DNA of 64,000 bases from Lepturacanthus savala (lineage: Eukaryota > Chordata > Actinopteri > Scombriformes > Trichiuridae), in NCBI GenBank assembly GCA_030544235.1, contig CM060466.1, forward strand, positions 23,207,575 to 23,271,574. The letters run 5' to 3'. Positions 45,111 through 58,207 of the stretch are shown here, piece after piece. The notes under the pieces were generated by a model, which ran no database searches, was not told the origin of the DNA, and worked only from the letters and a program-made list of their open reading frames with translations. Position 1 is the stretch's first letter; each line of letters opens with the position of its first letter. A program made the position numbers and the translations under genes.

Positions 45111-46709
45111 TTATTAGACCTGATATCCTAACTCCTTGCATCTAATATCCAATTCATATAATCCATTTTTATATGGATATACATTTTTGTTTTGTTATAA
45201 TTTTATAATTCTATATTTTTCTATATTTACACAAAGTACTACTATGATTTTTATATATCCCTGATGGCAATTGAGATGTAGACATGTCGTACATGATAGA
45301 TATAATTGTATATAATTTTGTATTATTATTATTATTATTGTTAACATGTATCATTGTTCTATACAGAGGAGGAAAGGAAATTGTTTCAAGATTGAGAAGA
45401 TGTAACAAACATCAACAAACAACAACAAATGTAACAAATTATTTTGGAAGAATGTTGTACCATGTTCAAAAAGTACTACTTAATATGAAAAAAGGTTATC
45501 TAAAGATTCTCAGTTATCAAAGGTCACAAAATATCTAGATTCACTGGGATGGATGGAAACTGTGGTTTTGTTGTAATCTTGAACAGAAAAGTTTCATCAA
45601 ATCCGATTCATCATAACACAACTGCTGATCAAGACCAAAGCTCAACACAAGCCTTAGTTTTTCATCATGTTTTTTTCACTTTATATGATCGAGGGGAAAC
45701 TCTTTTAAAAGCAACTATTCTCATCATTGTTTTAGTAAGTTCTCAAGCAAATAATGACAAATATTTGCAGGTTGAAGCTTCTCAAAGGTGGGGATTTGAT
45801 ACTTTTCTTTGCCATACATGACAGTGAGCTGAATGCCTTTGGATTCTGGACTGATGATTGGACAAAACAAGACATTTAAAAAGTCATTTCCTAAAATTGT
45901 GATTTCATAGATTATGAAATCAACACATTTTCCATATTCAATCAAGGAAATAACCCAGATTCTTTAAAAAACTTCTATTTTTTGACTTGTCCAGTAACAA
46001 TCGTGTCCAGTACTTTCTGTTTAGTGCAAATTAACACATTATGAGATACTTTGGTTTTAATAAAGTATGAAAAAGTCAGTTTCAGTGCTGATCCATTTCA
46101 AAGTCACTCCCTGTTAGGGTTTTGTCTTCTTTCTTCCTCAATGTAATTTAACTATAACATGACACAGTTGGTGCAGCTGGTACCCAGAAGGACTTGAGAT
46201 AAATTAACAGGGTGCATACATACACACAAATACTCAAATGGTAAAATATTTTTGTTATAATTTTGGACAGAATGTGCTGTACATTTCCAGCCAGTTAAAA
46301 TATTTGCAGTTTTAGCAGCACTGCTTACCCATAGTGAGTCTTGTTTTTCCAAAGGCATCATAATTTACTCAGGGAAGCAGCCCTCAGGCTTTTCCTTACA
46401 CAAATAGAAAAAAAAGGTGAAAAAAAAGGAATTTAACGAAACACTATTCTATAGAATAAAAATTATATTCAGATAATGAAAATCTACTATACCTTCTGGT
46501 ATATTTACATCCATTTTTGTTCTACAATTATTAATTGTATTATAGTCTAGGTAATTCAGCAGGAGCATAGAAGATGTGTATGGTAATAGTAGAACTTGTA
46601 GGAATTTAAGATGCTATAACACATTTTTGAATAAAAATGGCTCAATAGCCGATCATAACACTGCACCATGGGTAGTCAAAGTCATAATTAATATGCAAGT
46701 TATTGGATA

Positions 46710-46715
46710 TTTATT
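46710..46715 (-). terminator. fip1l1 poly(A) signal candidate
   Basis: AATAAA on the minus strand, about 555 bp past the fip1l1 stop codon. It is the clearest signal downstream of the gene. Confidence 0.45.
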
Positions 46716-47270
46716 CTGAAAGAAAAGTGACAAAACAGCGTCTTATCAAAAGTGTTTTTTTAATTGAATTTCACAAACTGACAGCTTTCTATAGATGTCT
46801 CCATACTGAACAAGAACAAAAACAAACGAATGAAGAAATAAAGAAAGAAAAAGAGCAAACGCTGCTGATCATCTACACCATGAAACAAGAGGAAAAACTC
46901 TCCGAGTGTGACCTAATTGTTACAGCAGTGCTCTGAGAGGAGGGCCGGGGGGAGGGGGATGAAGACAGATTGATGTCAATGAGTGATGAATGAAGGATGA
47001 AGTGAAAGGACGTCCATCCCTTCTTCACCACTTCTATACTGCAGCCATTCTCCTGATGTGACAGTGAGGATGAAAAACAGTGTGATGGAGGAGAATGGAG
47101 GCTGATGGAGAGGAGTGTGACAGGATGCATCAATCACTCTATGACTTCCTGCTTTTGTTGTTGGTCGCTGCTCATCCACTCCCTCTCCATCTTTCTCATC
47201 TCTGTGGCGAACGCGGAGGGACAGACGGGAACGGAAACAAACAGATGGACAAAGAGATGAAAGGTTGCAA

Positions 47271-50200
47271 TCACTCCATGGCTTCCTGGTTGTCTTGGTC
47301 TGCGCTGATCTCCTCGCTCGCCTCTTTGCCTTCTTTGCTTCTTTTGCTCTTCTTGTGTTTGTGCCTCCGGTGACTGTCGCCCTCCTCGCTGTCGTGCCTC
47401 CTCCTGCTACTGCTGCTAATGGAGGGAGAAGGATGGAAAGCGTCAAAAGGGGGCAGACAAGGTGAGGAGAGGAGGATAAAAATCAGACAAGAAATAACAG
47501 AGGGAGAGGAGACGATAAAAGGTGAGAAAGAAGAGAGCGACAAAGGAAGATTGAAAGATCAATAGGTTAAACAAAGAACAAAAGAGGAAGGGAAATGGAG
47601 AAGAGACAAGAGGACAAGGAGAAGGACAAAGGCCATTAGATGCCAAGACAGCAGGGGGAGGAGGTTTTGGACGAGGTGGAAAACATTTCAACAGAGACCC
47701 TGCGCGGGTGTTCATTTACCTGCGAGAGGACTTGTGGCGTCCTTCCTCCTTCTCCCGGTGCCGCCTCTCTCTGTGTCTCTCCTCCTTTTCTCGGCTCGTC
47801 CGGTCACGATGGCGCTCTCCATAACCACGCTCCTGGTACTCGCGGTAACGATACCGCTCCTCGTCGCTGTGGCAGTGGAAAGGACAAACAATTCAGATTA
47901 ACAAACAACATTAATATCAATCCATGTCTCTGACCTTGTTTGTGTTATTTGTGAGGTCCAGAAAAGGATGCGTGTGTCACCTGGTGTAGCTCATGGCCGA
48001 GGGGCTGTGCTCCCTCTCTCTCTCCCGCTCATGCGTCCTCTCTCTGGGTCTGTCTCTTTCCTTGTCTCTCTTGTCGTCTCGACGTGGATAGTAGTCCCAG
48101 GTCTTAGAGTTGTCCATCATTGGAGGCCAAGGAGGGGGCACGCCTCCAGCCATTGGAGGAGGGTAAGCACCTGAAGAGGTGGAGGGTTGATACTTTAGTG
48201 GTAAAATGTGGACAGGTTATGAAATCCAGTAAACAACTGAACTAATCTGTCACATGATAATATGTGGATGCAATGACGCATTCATACATTTGGAAATACT
48301 TGTGTTTCAGACACTAAACGTGATTCTACCAGTTCACATTTGCGCATTGTGAATATGATGCACTACAGTAAACAGTAGTGAAAAGTAATTTTATCTATTT
48401 TTGATGAACATTTTTCATCAATCAAATCATCCTTAAATAACTTGCGGACAGTCCCTAACGTGGATGACAGAGAATGACGCTATATTAGCAACGTGGAGAC
48501 GCTGTTTTCTGGTAAAACATTAAATGATGAGGAAAGTTGACAGTGTTATTATAGTATATCAGAGTATGATGATGTTGCTATATACTACACTATTTACCTG
48601 GACACTGCCTTGTCTCTGATTGAAAGCACAGATAAAACCAAACGTCAAGCCAGTAACCAGGCAACCTTACCACAGTTTGGTTCCTGTGTAAATTATCTCA
48701 CGAATGCATAGCAACCACCCTGACAACAATACTAAGATTCTAAAATGCATCTTCTCGCAAGCCACAACTTTTTGAGAGACCCAAGACCCAGATTTAAAAA
48801 TTCAAGACTTTTTCATGTCTTTTTAAGGTATTATTTCCAAATTCATAAATTCAATGATTTTAAAACTTTTTAAGATCCTGCAGGAAACCTGTGCAAGGGT
48901 TGGAAAAAAAAAAGTCCAGATTATATTGTAGAGCTTTCTACCTTGAGGGAACGGGTACGGAGGGACAGAGCGACCATCATAAGCTCCAGGGTGGCCACTG
49001 GGGAAACACAAGCAGAACAACACGTTAACAGATGTGTATTTGCTGTTATATTCATTTACCATGTTGATGTTTTACTGAAATTCAAATTAAAAACTGCTGT
49101 TTCATAATCACATGAAATACATATATCCAATGATGTCATGTTGCATGGTAAAACATTTCTTATGTATGATACCTGTCCATAGTGGGAATGATGGCAGGAG
49201 GGGGCCCACTAGGTGGAGGAGGAAAACCAGGAGGAGGGACGTTGATGGGCAATCCTAAAACAACAGAATTCAATGATCCACAAAAAATAAAGAGAAAGAA
49301 CTAACGTATGGATAGAATCAAAGAGGCATGAAAACCATCAGAGAGAAAGATAGAGAATGATGAACTGACTGGGCGGGGGGATGAGCGGAGGTGCGTTGCT
49401 GACGTTGGGAGGTGGAGGGAGGAACGGAGGTGGAGGGATGTTTGGAGGAAGTGGTCCGGGCGGGAAGAAGGCGGGCATCTTAGCGGGAGCAGGTTCTGCA
49501 TCTGAGTCCGAGATCACCTGCACAAAAACAGACAAGAAATTTACACACTCAGCTTACTCAAATTTAATCAATAATGACGTGAAAATACTAGAGTCCAATA
49601 TCACTAAGTTTTTCTTTTATTCAGGGTAACCTCACCTGGATATTGTTTCCTTCTAGGTTGTGTCGGCGTCGCCCTTCAACTCTGCTGATGGTGGCGGTAC
49701 CTCCACCAATCACGTCTATAGTACCACTTGTCTTCCTGCGGGGGCGGGGAGTGTGTAGAAATAGTCATTAAAGGCACAGTGCAGCATCCGAATCTACTTA
49801 CATAATACATAATTAACAAGTAAATGCATGGTGGTTATGTCATAAAACGTTTTCACAGGCAGTTCGTTTTATAGCAACTTGCTTTATGTACTGTGTTGTT
49901 TGTTAATGTCTATTTGGGTTAAGGACCACCTTGAAAGATCCCTCACTGTGTCATGTCTGTACGTATCATCCTGTAGAAGAGAAAATAATTTTTCTCCTTA
50001 AGGAGATATGGACACCTTTTCCTGAAGTGTGTTTCATAGCTTTGAAGTAAGTTTTGACCCTCGTTTTCAAGAGAAGAAATGTTTGTGATGGTAAAAGATG
50101 AATTTGTTCAATTGCAAGAAAAATATTAAGAAAATCTCTGTTAACATTAGCTCAACAAAACCACAAATGAATAAAGTTACAGGATGTACAAACATCTTTG

Positions 50201-53200
50201 AGGCCTTTGAAGTAGCTTTTAGAGATTTTCTGTGGTCACATTTCACTGTCAGACTACCCGATTTGACACCCACACATTTCTCCATCAGGCCTAATCAACC
50301 TTGCAGGGACAAAGCGACGCACACTTACGTATAATAGGACATGTCCTGAGCAGGTGGGCCGGGCCACTGAGGGGGTGAGATCCTACCGTTGTGAAACAAA
50401 GAACATGGAGATAAAGGCACTGGCATCGGCCCTGAGACACAGTAAGTAATCCCAGATATGTTGACAGGTGCAGGGAAGTGTTACCTGGGGACCTGACTGA
50501 CAGCAGGTTTGTACATGTTGACTGGAGATATGAAGTCGGACTTGGAGGTGTGAACAGGCAGACTGGACATGTCCTTCTCATTGCCTGTCCTGCCTTGTTG
50601 AACCTAAGAAAGAATAATAAAACAAAAAACTGTTGGCTTTACTGAATTTCATGTCTTAGTTAAAGCTTAGATAATAAATCATGTTGGTAGGGTATAGTCT
50701 ACCAGTTGTTTTGTCTTCTCTTATTATTTTCACTATGTGATATGTGAAAATATGTGCTGCGAGTGAAACTAACCAATGTGAGGAAATAGCTTAATAAGAA
50801 TCGGAAAGCTGGAATATAAAGGGAGTTCAAGAAAAACATGAGCGGAAGAGTCTCTTACTGTGATTTTGCTCGTCACTGATCCGACAGTAGAGACCTCCAG
50901 GCCCATCCGCAGCCTCTTCTGTTTCTCACAGTAAGCCTTCCATGTGTCTTCATTGAAGCCGTAGTTAAAGTAATCTGACAGATCCGCTCCTACACACACA
51001 CACACAAACACACACAGCTTGTCAAGTATGCGCTAGCCAAAATGTATAAAAAAAACAAAACAACAACACTGCTACTCCATTTAAATGCACATCACAAATG
51101 AAAAACTACACACTTTTACATGTTGCAATTTTAAAAAGTGACACACACACACCTGGCTTCCTCCAGGGTTTCTCCTCAAAAGACTCCACGTCCACCTCCA
51201 GCACCGGAACCCCATTGATGTTCCCAGGAGCATCCAGATCGACACCTTTCAGCTTCGCACTCACTAAAAATGGACATGTGATGTTACTGAACATTTAAAT
51301 CGCATACATCCAGAATGTTACAGAAGAGAAAAAGCAACAGAAAGTTCACAACATGTTTAAAAACAGACAAACCTTGTCCATAAGGTCTGGAGCCGGTTGT
51401 TTTTATGTTGAGATTGACGGGTGGAGCTCCATAATTCCTGGAAGGAGGTGAAAGCATTAAAAGGCAAGGCAAGGCAAGTTTATTTGAATAGCACATTTCA
51501 ACAACAAGGTAATTCAAAGTGCTTTACATAAAACATTAAAAGCATCAAGATACAATTTAAGACAGTTGATTAAAACAATTTAAAACAGTTGATTAAAATA
51601 AAAAAAAATAGATATAATATAAAATAAAAATAAGAAATAAAAATTAAGAATTAAAATTTATAACTTTGAAATTAAAACAAAGAACAAGTTACAGTGCAGT
51701 GTAGAGTAATTAAGAATGATATTAGCAGTAGGCAGCATTGAACAGAAAAGTCTTCAGCTGTGATTTAAAAGCAGTGAGAGTTGCAGCAGACCTGCAGGTC
51801 TCTGGGAGTTTGTTCCAGATCTGTGGGGCATAGAAACTGAACGCTGCTTCTCCATGTTTAGTTCTGACTCTAGGAACAGAGAGCAGACCTGATCCAGATG
51901 ATCTAAGACGTCTGGATGGTTCATAAGGGGTCAGCAGATCTGCAATATACCTAGGCCCTAGACCATTCAGGGCTTTATAAACCAGTAAGAGTATTTTAAA
52001 GTGAATTCTTTGGCAGACAGGAAGCCAGTGCAAGGACCTTAGAACTGGACTGATGTGGTCTACTTTTTTAGTCCTAGTCAGGACTCGAGCGGCAGCATTT
52101 TGAATCAGCTGCAGCTGTCTGATTGACTTTTTAGAGAAGCCTGTAAAGACCCCGTTGCAGTAGTCTAGTCTACTGAAGATAAAAGCATGGACAAGCTTTT
52201 CCAAATCTTGCTGAGACATAAGACCTTTAATCCTTGATATATTCTTCAGGTGGTAGTAGGCTGACTTTGTAACGTTTTTTATGTGACTATTGAAATTCAA
52301 GTCTGAGTCCATAACTACACCCAGATTTCTAGCTTGGTTTGTAGGCTTTAACATTGCTGATTGAAGATGAGCGCTGACTTTCAATCATTCTGCCTTTGAA
52401 TTATGATATATTCACAACATAAGTAAAATACCAGTAACAGTCAACTCCGTAGCATACTATATCATGTCAAAGCATCAAAATAATGTAGAGACAAATCATG
52501 AAAGTACAGTGCTGGTGGTGCTAAATTTCAAACCTTTAAATGTGCAGTGTGTCCATGTTTTTTTTTCTAAAAATTGTTTTTTTGCTAAGTTGATTACATA
52601 TGAATTCATTTTTTGTACGCATTAAAGATAGGTTTATGTTAATATCAAACTTCTGTCTGAATTTTAAAGAGAGAAAGTCTTTAAGCCGAGTAAGAACAAA
52701 CATTTGTTAGGGTAATCCACCAAATGTCACAATAGGACTCAAACCTACGTGTACTGTGGTGCTCCAGTTTTAATGTCTCCAATGGTAACGCGGACGTCAT
52801 CGTCGTCGTCATCACTGTCACTATCACTGTCCACATCCTCACCTGCTGCTTCACCGGTGGCCTGAGAGACAGAAAACCAAGGAGTTCTGTTTATTTTTCC
52901 TCAGAGTAAAGGAAAACAGGTGTGAAAAGAATGAAATCTGAAAACTACCTCAGAGGCCACTCCATTCCCTGTAGCATGTGTGGCGGCAGCAGCAGCAGCA
53001 GGAGCATCCTCTGTTGAAGCATCTGCAGGTGCACTGTGGACAAAATGAAGCAGTAAATACAAAGACAGCACATGACAAACAAATAATCATCCTTTTGTCA
53101 GGATAAAAATTCAGAGGAAAGAATTACACATTTTTATGATATAGTGATGCCAGAGACTCGTTATTATTAATTAATAGACACAAAATGACATGTTCTGTCT

Positions 53201-53933
53201 CACGCTCCAGAGAAACTTGAGAGGGGAGATGTGAAACTGTATTGAGGTGATTTCTGGTTATTAAAACCACAAATACATCTTGTCTGGGATAACAGAACTT
53301 CATGTAAAACTTTTAAAAAGCACAATATGTGACCTTTAATAGCTGGAAAGTAATTGAATAAAAAAAAACACTTTGGATGTGAAGGCATCTTTCAGGTTTT
53401 CAGATCTCAGAGTTGTGTTGGTGTAGTTTTGGATGTTGCTTACCTGACAGTGACAGCAGCATTGAGTTTGGCTTCCTCATCATCGTCTTTGCTCTCAGAC
53501 TCATCTGGAAAAAAATAATAAAACATCAGTTAATTTAAAATAAACAAGCTATTCATCTGTAACAAAAGCTGAGAGCAAAAAACAGCGTTTACCACAGTAT
53601 TAAATCGACACAATGCCAGAAACTATGACAGAAGCACGTTTTAAGAACATTGCTTTCCCACAGCTGTAGAAAGGCCGAGAAATGCCCATCAGACAGAGCT
53701 AGCTTAGCCTAGCTTAGCTCCAGGCTGTGGCTGGGGGCAGCGGCAGCTCGCACCGGTGTCGGTGAGCAGCCCGTTTTTACCGGAGCGAAAACACCCGGAT
53801 TGAGCCGCTCCTGTCGGTCAGCAGAGGCGGCGTTTTTGGGGCAGCAGCTTCATTTACCTCCGTACAGCCATTCCTCCTCCTCATCTCCAGCGCTGGCGTC
53901 CGTGGTGGTTTTGTCCGCTTCCTCCGCAGACAT
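47271..53933 (-). CDS. fip1l1: FIP1L1, pre-mRNA 3'-end-processing factor FIP1
   Basis: FIP1 is the CPSF subunit that binds U-rich RNA and contacts poly(A) polymerase during cleavage and polyadenylation. Sixteen exons, transcript order: 53933-53858, 53504-53444, 53033-52949, 52861-52749, 51437-51373, 51263-51153, 50989-50859, 50603-50485, 50382-50329, 49735-49636, 49517-49370, 49254-49173, 48997-48942, 48170-47981, 47866-47720 and 47415-47271. Phases all close to 560 aa (human 594). Order of parts: acidic N-terminus ending in DSDSDSDDDDDDVRVTIGDI; the Fip1 motif at about 172-203 (DLSDYFNYGFNEDTWKAYC); a proline-rich zone near 310-400; Arg/Glu/Asp-rich tracts (DKRDKERDRPRERTHERE); and a basic C-terminus 'RRRHDSEEGDSHRRHKHKKSKRSK'. 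For exon 9 I chose the acceptor at 50382 because the alternative at 'cctcag' breaks phase. Exon 11 uses a weak GTCAGT donor. Convergent with chic2, as in mammals. Confidence 0.97.
51460..52385 (-). mobile_element. 5'-truncated LINE in fip1l1 intron 4
   Basis: The minus strand is open for 220 codons (52384-51722) with a reverse-transcriptase C-terminus: 'NLGVVMDSDLNFNSHIKNV', 'RLDYCNGVFTG', 'LQLIQNAAARVLT', 'SPVLRSLHWLPV', and 'IWNKLPETCRSA'. The 3' UTR ends with 'tttatgtaaagcactttgaa', 'aaataaacttgcc' and tandem 'ttgcc' repeats at the 51460-51485 end. The intact frame suggests a relatively young copy. Sense orientation to fip1l1. Jockey-superfamily; clade unresolved. Confidence 0.9.
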
Positions 53934-54250
53934 GTTCGCAACAGGACGAGGACTGCGTCAAACCGAGCTTCTTCTGACGCAACGACAAACGCACGCTCAA
54001 CTTCTCCCTCGGGCCGGGAAACGCAATTATGAGCAATAAAACAAAATATTACTTCATAGATTCATTTCCAACCTTTGCGAGTCTGAGTGACGCCGGAAGA
54101 GATTGACGGTGTCCCGCTTCAGGTCGGCGGGTCGGCGCAGAGAAGACAGCGCCGCCCCGCGGCCGCTTCATGGCGGCTTCTTTGTTGTGTGACCGTGCGC
54201 GAGGCTCCGCGACCTGGAGAGTCTCAGGTCCATCCCGCAAATATGAGTGG
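53640..54250 (-). promoter_or_regulatory. CpG-rich fip1l1 promoter
   Basis: CpG-rich, TATA-less DNA around the fip1l1 start. It includes an unusual palindromic cluster 'gagctagcttagcctagc' at about 53695-53715 inside the first intron. The CpG density continues past the gene start to about 54240, so a divergent non-coding transcript is possible, but the plus-strand ORF there is not protein-like. Confidence 0.6.
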
Positions 54251-54481
54251 CGGCTCCTTACGGTATCATACATCTACATCTATCAACAGTAAAAAGTTTA
54301 AAGAGTTTACAGGAAAGACGAGATTATTATTCGAGGCACAAGTTGCTTGGTTTTCTTCAATATTACGTATTTTTTTAAATAAAAACGGTGTTTTATGTCG
54401 CATGTCCCGAAAAATCCTTCTTCGGATGTGTAATTCTGAGTTTCACCACCTGCTGGAGGGGGCACCAGAGCAGGGGGTATT

Positions 54482-54484
<3 letters not shown>

Positions 54485-54563
<79 letters not shown>
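54485..54563. repeat. (TG)n microsatellite
   Basis: About 39 uninterrupted TG units. A run of 29 T (54705-54733) follows 140 bp later. Confidence 0.97.
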
Positions 54564-54568
<5 letters not shown>

Positions 54569-54704
54569 TTGGCAAGATGGATAAGCCTACAACTTTTTTT
54601 TTAAATACAGTTTTAAGAAGCATTCATCAGGTCTATCAAAATGTACATTGTGTGTTCATGTTGACTTCTTGTCATTTAAAAATCAGTATTAATAGTTGTA
54701 TCTG

Positions 54705-54738
<34 letters not shown>

Positions 54739-54864
54739 ATTCACGATTTTGTGTGATTTTTTGACACAAAATGTCAAATGTTGTAACCAAAAAAAGAAGA
54801 CACATTTTTAAAATAAATAATCCACCTAGAATATAAACGTGTTGATAGCATATATATATTCATA

Positions 54865-55105
54865 TACCTGCTTATCCTGTCTGCTGCAGCCAATCCCAGT
54901 GCATTACAGGCGAGAGGCAGGGTTACACCAGCCTTTCATGGGGCACACACACCATTCACTCATAAATTCATACTCATGGACAATTTAGAGTCTCCAATTA
55001 ACCTCAGCATTGAAAACCCACACAGACGCGGGGAGAATATACAAACTCCACATAGAAAGGTCCCAGACCCACGACCAAGGAGGTCTTGAACATGCGAACT
55101 AGGGG
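54865..55105 (-). mobile_element. tRNA-headed SINE, partial, minus strand
   Basis: Same family as 44528-44862. From left it carries 'acctgcttatcctg', 'gccaatcccagtgcattac', 'ggacaatttagagtctccaa' and 'aggaggtcttgaacatgcga'. The tRNA-like head is largely missing and the central part has a deletion after 'aacctcagcat'. Confidence 0.75.
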
Positions 55106-55479
55106 GGTGTAGCACCAAATTCTTGGTCGACACTCTTATTGTCAGTAGGTCCCTATCCATGCCAGCACACGGAGAGTATGAGCAAAAAAGCAATATTTAA
55201 AATAAACAACTTGATGATTGGTTCTTTCATTCACCACCTGAATTGATGGATTTGGCCTATATTCAACACACTGGTCTGTGGGTGGACTAAACCATTTTGT
55301 GCCTCCAAGAAGAGGGCTCCCCCAGAATGTCCATTATAATACTGCAGCACAAAGTTCATTCTCTCATGATCTTATAAATAAATTTGACACCACAATAAAT
55401 TATGACACCAATTAACTGGAGGACTCAATTCATTCATTATAAAATAAAATCAGGATTTTCATGGGCCCTCTCTCTACTC

Positions 55480-55860
55480 AGGGCCTTTTCCTTGGACTAC
55501 CTCGCCCATATATATATATATATGGATTAACCAGCCAAGCCTCAGGCATCAATCTAAGGGAAAGCCAAGGCATACAGGAGGTCAATAAGTCATAGATGTA
55601 ATTTGGAACAAGGCCATTTGATGTTTTAAAAATGATCAATAGAATTTTAAAAACCAATATGGAACATAACAGGCAGCAAACATATGTTGGCAAGTAGAGG
55701 AATGTTTATGTCGTTTAGTGTCAATCAAGAGCAGCAGCAGCAGCTTTATACCGGTGGAGTTGGTGATGGGAGCTCTCACTGATGCTAGCATGGAGTGCAT
55801 TGCAGGAGTAATAAGTTAAGTGGGACAGAAAGGGAGCTCAAATAATCAAATGAACTGAGG
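55480..55860 (-). mobile_element. decayed LINE fragment
   Basis: The minus strand reads 'FKILLIIFKTSNGLVPNYIYDLL', the same block as FKILLLVYKALNGLGPRYI in the intron-4 LINE, followed by 'SLRLMPEAWLVNP'. Upstream sequence on the same strand is stop-ridden. A (TA)n run lies at 55505-55523. Confidence 0.6.
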
Positions 55861-57902
55861 AAAGAATGAAAGCAGCTATGGGTGAATATACAGACTTTTT
55901 GAGTTTATACATCAACCAATGCTCCCTTTGAGCAGACCAGCTGTCCTACTAAATATAAAAAAATGAAATGGTAAGTAAGTCTTTGGGGTAAGTCTTTCTA
56001 TTTTGGTTTGAGAGTCTTTTAAAGTCTTTTAAATACTTTTAAATAATACCCATTTCCCAAGACTGGATGGCTCAGGAAATGAGCATCAAATCTGAACCCA
56101 TAAGTTCAGTGGCCAGCATTAAGACTGCAGTTTGTTCTATTCACTGTAGCAGTAGCAAGCTGCTACAAGCTATATACTGCTACTTTATTACTGGAGATGT
56201 GAAGGAGGGCGTAACTAGACAAAAGAAAACATCCTCAATGTATAACTTTCAATAATTTTGCTTGTGTATCACTTCTTTATACACACTAACAGAGTGAATA
56301 CACAGAGAACAAGACAATAATATGGTTATACCATGACTAATAAAACAAAATGACCTAAAATAATAAATGCTATTAAATTTGAGGCAATGGCCAACAAAAT
56401 GATATTAAAACAGAAAACATGTGATGAATAAGGCGTTTGACACAAGTTGCTCCTGAACATCAACAGAATTAACACTGGGGCCATGAAAGCAAAATCACCT
56501 GGGTTGTAAATCTGGATTTAGGAACTGTGAAAGGAGCTTTTCCACTCACCTTAGTGTGCACCCCTGCATGTGTTTGCTTAAAGGTCTCAGAGCTTTGACT
56601 CAATCCATTCAATACCTCACACTCTAGGTGATTCTCAATCCTCAAAGTCCACACATCCTCCACAGCATACACCTTTTTTTGGTATATTTGGACATTGCAG
56701 TAGCTCATAAAATCCTGCTGCTCTAAGCAGTGTCAAATACAATTCACAGTTTTTCCAAAGTGAGAGTTGAGTGTGTGTGTTTATGACCTAATTCAAGAAA
56801 CTGATAAGCGACCTGTGGAGAAAAGACGTCTGTCATGCTTGTGTGTTCATGTGCTAAGAAACATAAATCAAAAATAGAAATCAAATCAAAATAGACATCC
56901 TTCTGACATTTTGTGTGTTCTCTGAACCGTGGATATTAGTGGATCTTGAGAGTCAATTGATCTTTGGGCAGAGTTTAACACAAACTGCATAAAGTTGAAC
57001 TTTGAACTTTTTTGACTTTGGTCATAAAATTCACATATTCACACATAACCTCCACATCCCGATGAGTGTTCCATCATTGTACTATATTATTAAAAAAAAA
57101 GGTTTATAAAAATGCACAAATCTAGCGGAGCTGAAGGCGGGGCGAGTTGAAAGGTCAGCAGCTTCTAGATTCCACAGTGTGTAGAGAGAATTCCAACAAG
57201 GATCATTTAGGTTTCCTTCTTGTCTTCAAAAAAAAAAAAAAACCTCTACAGTTTGCTTCTATAACACTGTTTCTCCACTGGAATGTTGGTAACAAGAATG
57301 GATCCTGATCCCCTGAATGAATAAAGCTTAATAATTGTAAATAACCTTTATGCAACAAAACAAAGACATTTTAAACCCTAAAATAAAGGACTCATACCCA
57401 ACAGGCTGAACTCAATGAAGTCAGCATTTCTGTGTTGTCAACTTGTAAAGTTTTTCTTTTGTTTTATAAGTTTATGAAATAAAACAGCAGCTGCAGGCTC
57501 ATCATCAGTAAACCAACGCTGGTGATTGCTGCTGTGGTTCTGTTTGCACAAGTAGTCGCCCGTTAATGCAGCAAAGATTGTTAATGCATTTATGGCCATA
57601 GATCAGTTAAGTGGGACCACTTTAGCTTGTCAATGAACGACATGGAACTCTCGCTCTTTTTTTTCCATCACGCCACTGTCACTTCTTTAGATTGGTGAAT
57701 ATACAGATTAATGTCACAAATACTACAACCACTTAAGCCAAAGGTTTAATTTTCTTCAGTTTCCCTGCTATGAACGATAATAAATATGAAATATCTCTAC
57801 AACCACAAAGTTTATGAACATAAACCTGGTATCAGAAAAAAATACATGTGAGGTGACAACAGAAGTGTCAGAATAATTTATGTTGCTGTGACAGAGCAAA
57901 TA

Positions 57903-58207
57903 AGGGCGACACAGTGGAGCAGGGGTTAGGGCTGTTGCACCTTTATGTGTGCATGTTCTCCCTGTGTCTGCGTGGGTTTTCACCAGGTACTCCAGCTTCC
58001 TCCCACAGTCCAAAAACATGCTGAGGTTAATTGGAGACTCTAAATTGCCCGTAGGTGTGAGTGTATGAGTGAATGGTGTGTGTGCCCCACGGCTGGCGAC
58101 CATCTGGGGTGTATCCCTGCCTCTCGCCGTAACGTGCTGGGATTGGCTCCAGCAGACCCCTGTGACCCTAATGAGGAATAAGCAGGTATAGAAAATGACT
58201 GACTGAC
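57903..58207 (+). mobile_element. tRNA-headed SINE with perfect TSD
   Basis: Begins agggcgacacagtggagcag with 'gggttagggctgttgc' (A-box zone), lacks part of the B-box zone, then 'ctgcgtgggttttcaccagg', 'ggagactctaaattgcccgt' and 'cctaatgaggaataagcagg', ending in (actg)n. Flanked by perfect 14-bp duplications, tgacagagcaaata, at 57889-57902 and 58208-58221. Confidence 0.93.

Larger units (their letters stand above)
40330..46640. other. intergenic between chic2 and fip1l1, no gene
   Basis: About 6 kb between two convergent genes. In mammals LNX1 lies between FIP1L1 and CHIC2; I could recognise no LNX1 RING or PDZ exon here. An unexplained open stretch of 115 codons lies at 40361-40708, possibly chic2 3' UTR. 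A (TG)n is at 42583-42613 and an L1 piece with nested SINE at about 44400-45110. The rest is AT-rich and featureless to me. Confidence 0.6.

Noticed and set aside
46976..47465. ORFs in the fip1l1 last exon and 3' UTR on both strands
   Set aside because: They overlap the basic C-terminal exon in other frames; only the frame ending at 47271 joins by splice phase.
51722..52384. 220-codon minus-strand ORF as an extra fip1l1 exon
   Set aside because: It is a LINE reverse-transcriptase C-terminus in an intron; exon 4 and exon 5 join in phase without it.
54087..54756. Plus-strand ORFs divergent from fip1l1
   Set aside because: The frames run into (TG)n and poly(T), giving Val/Cys and Phe runs. At best part of a non-coding divergent transcript.
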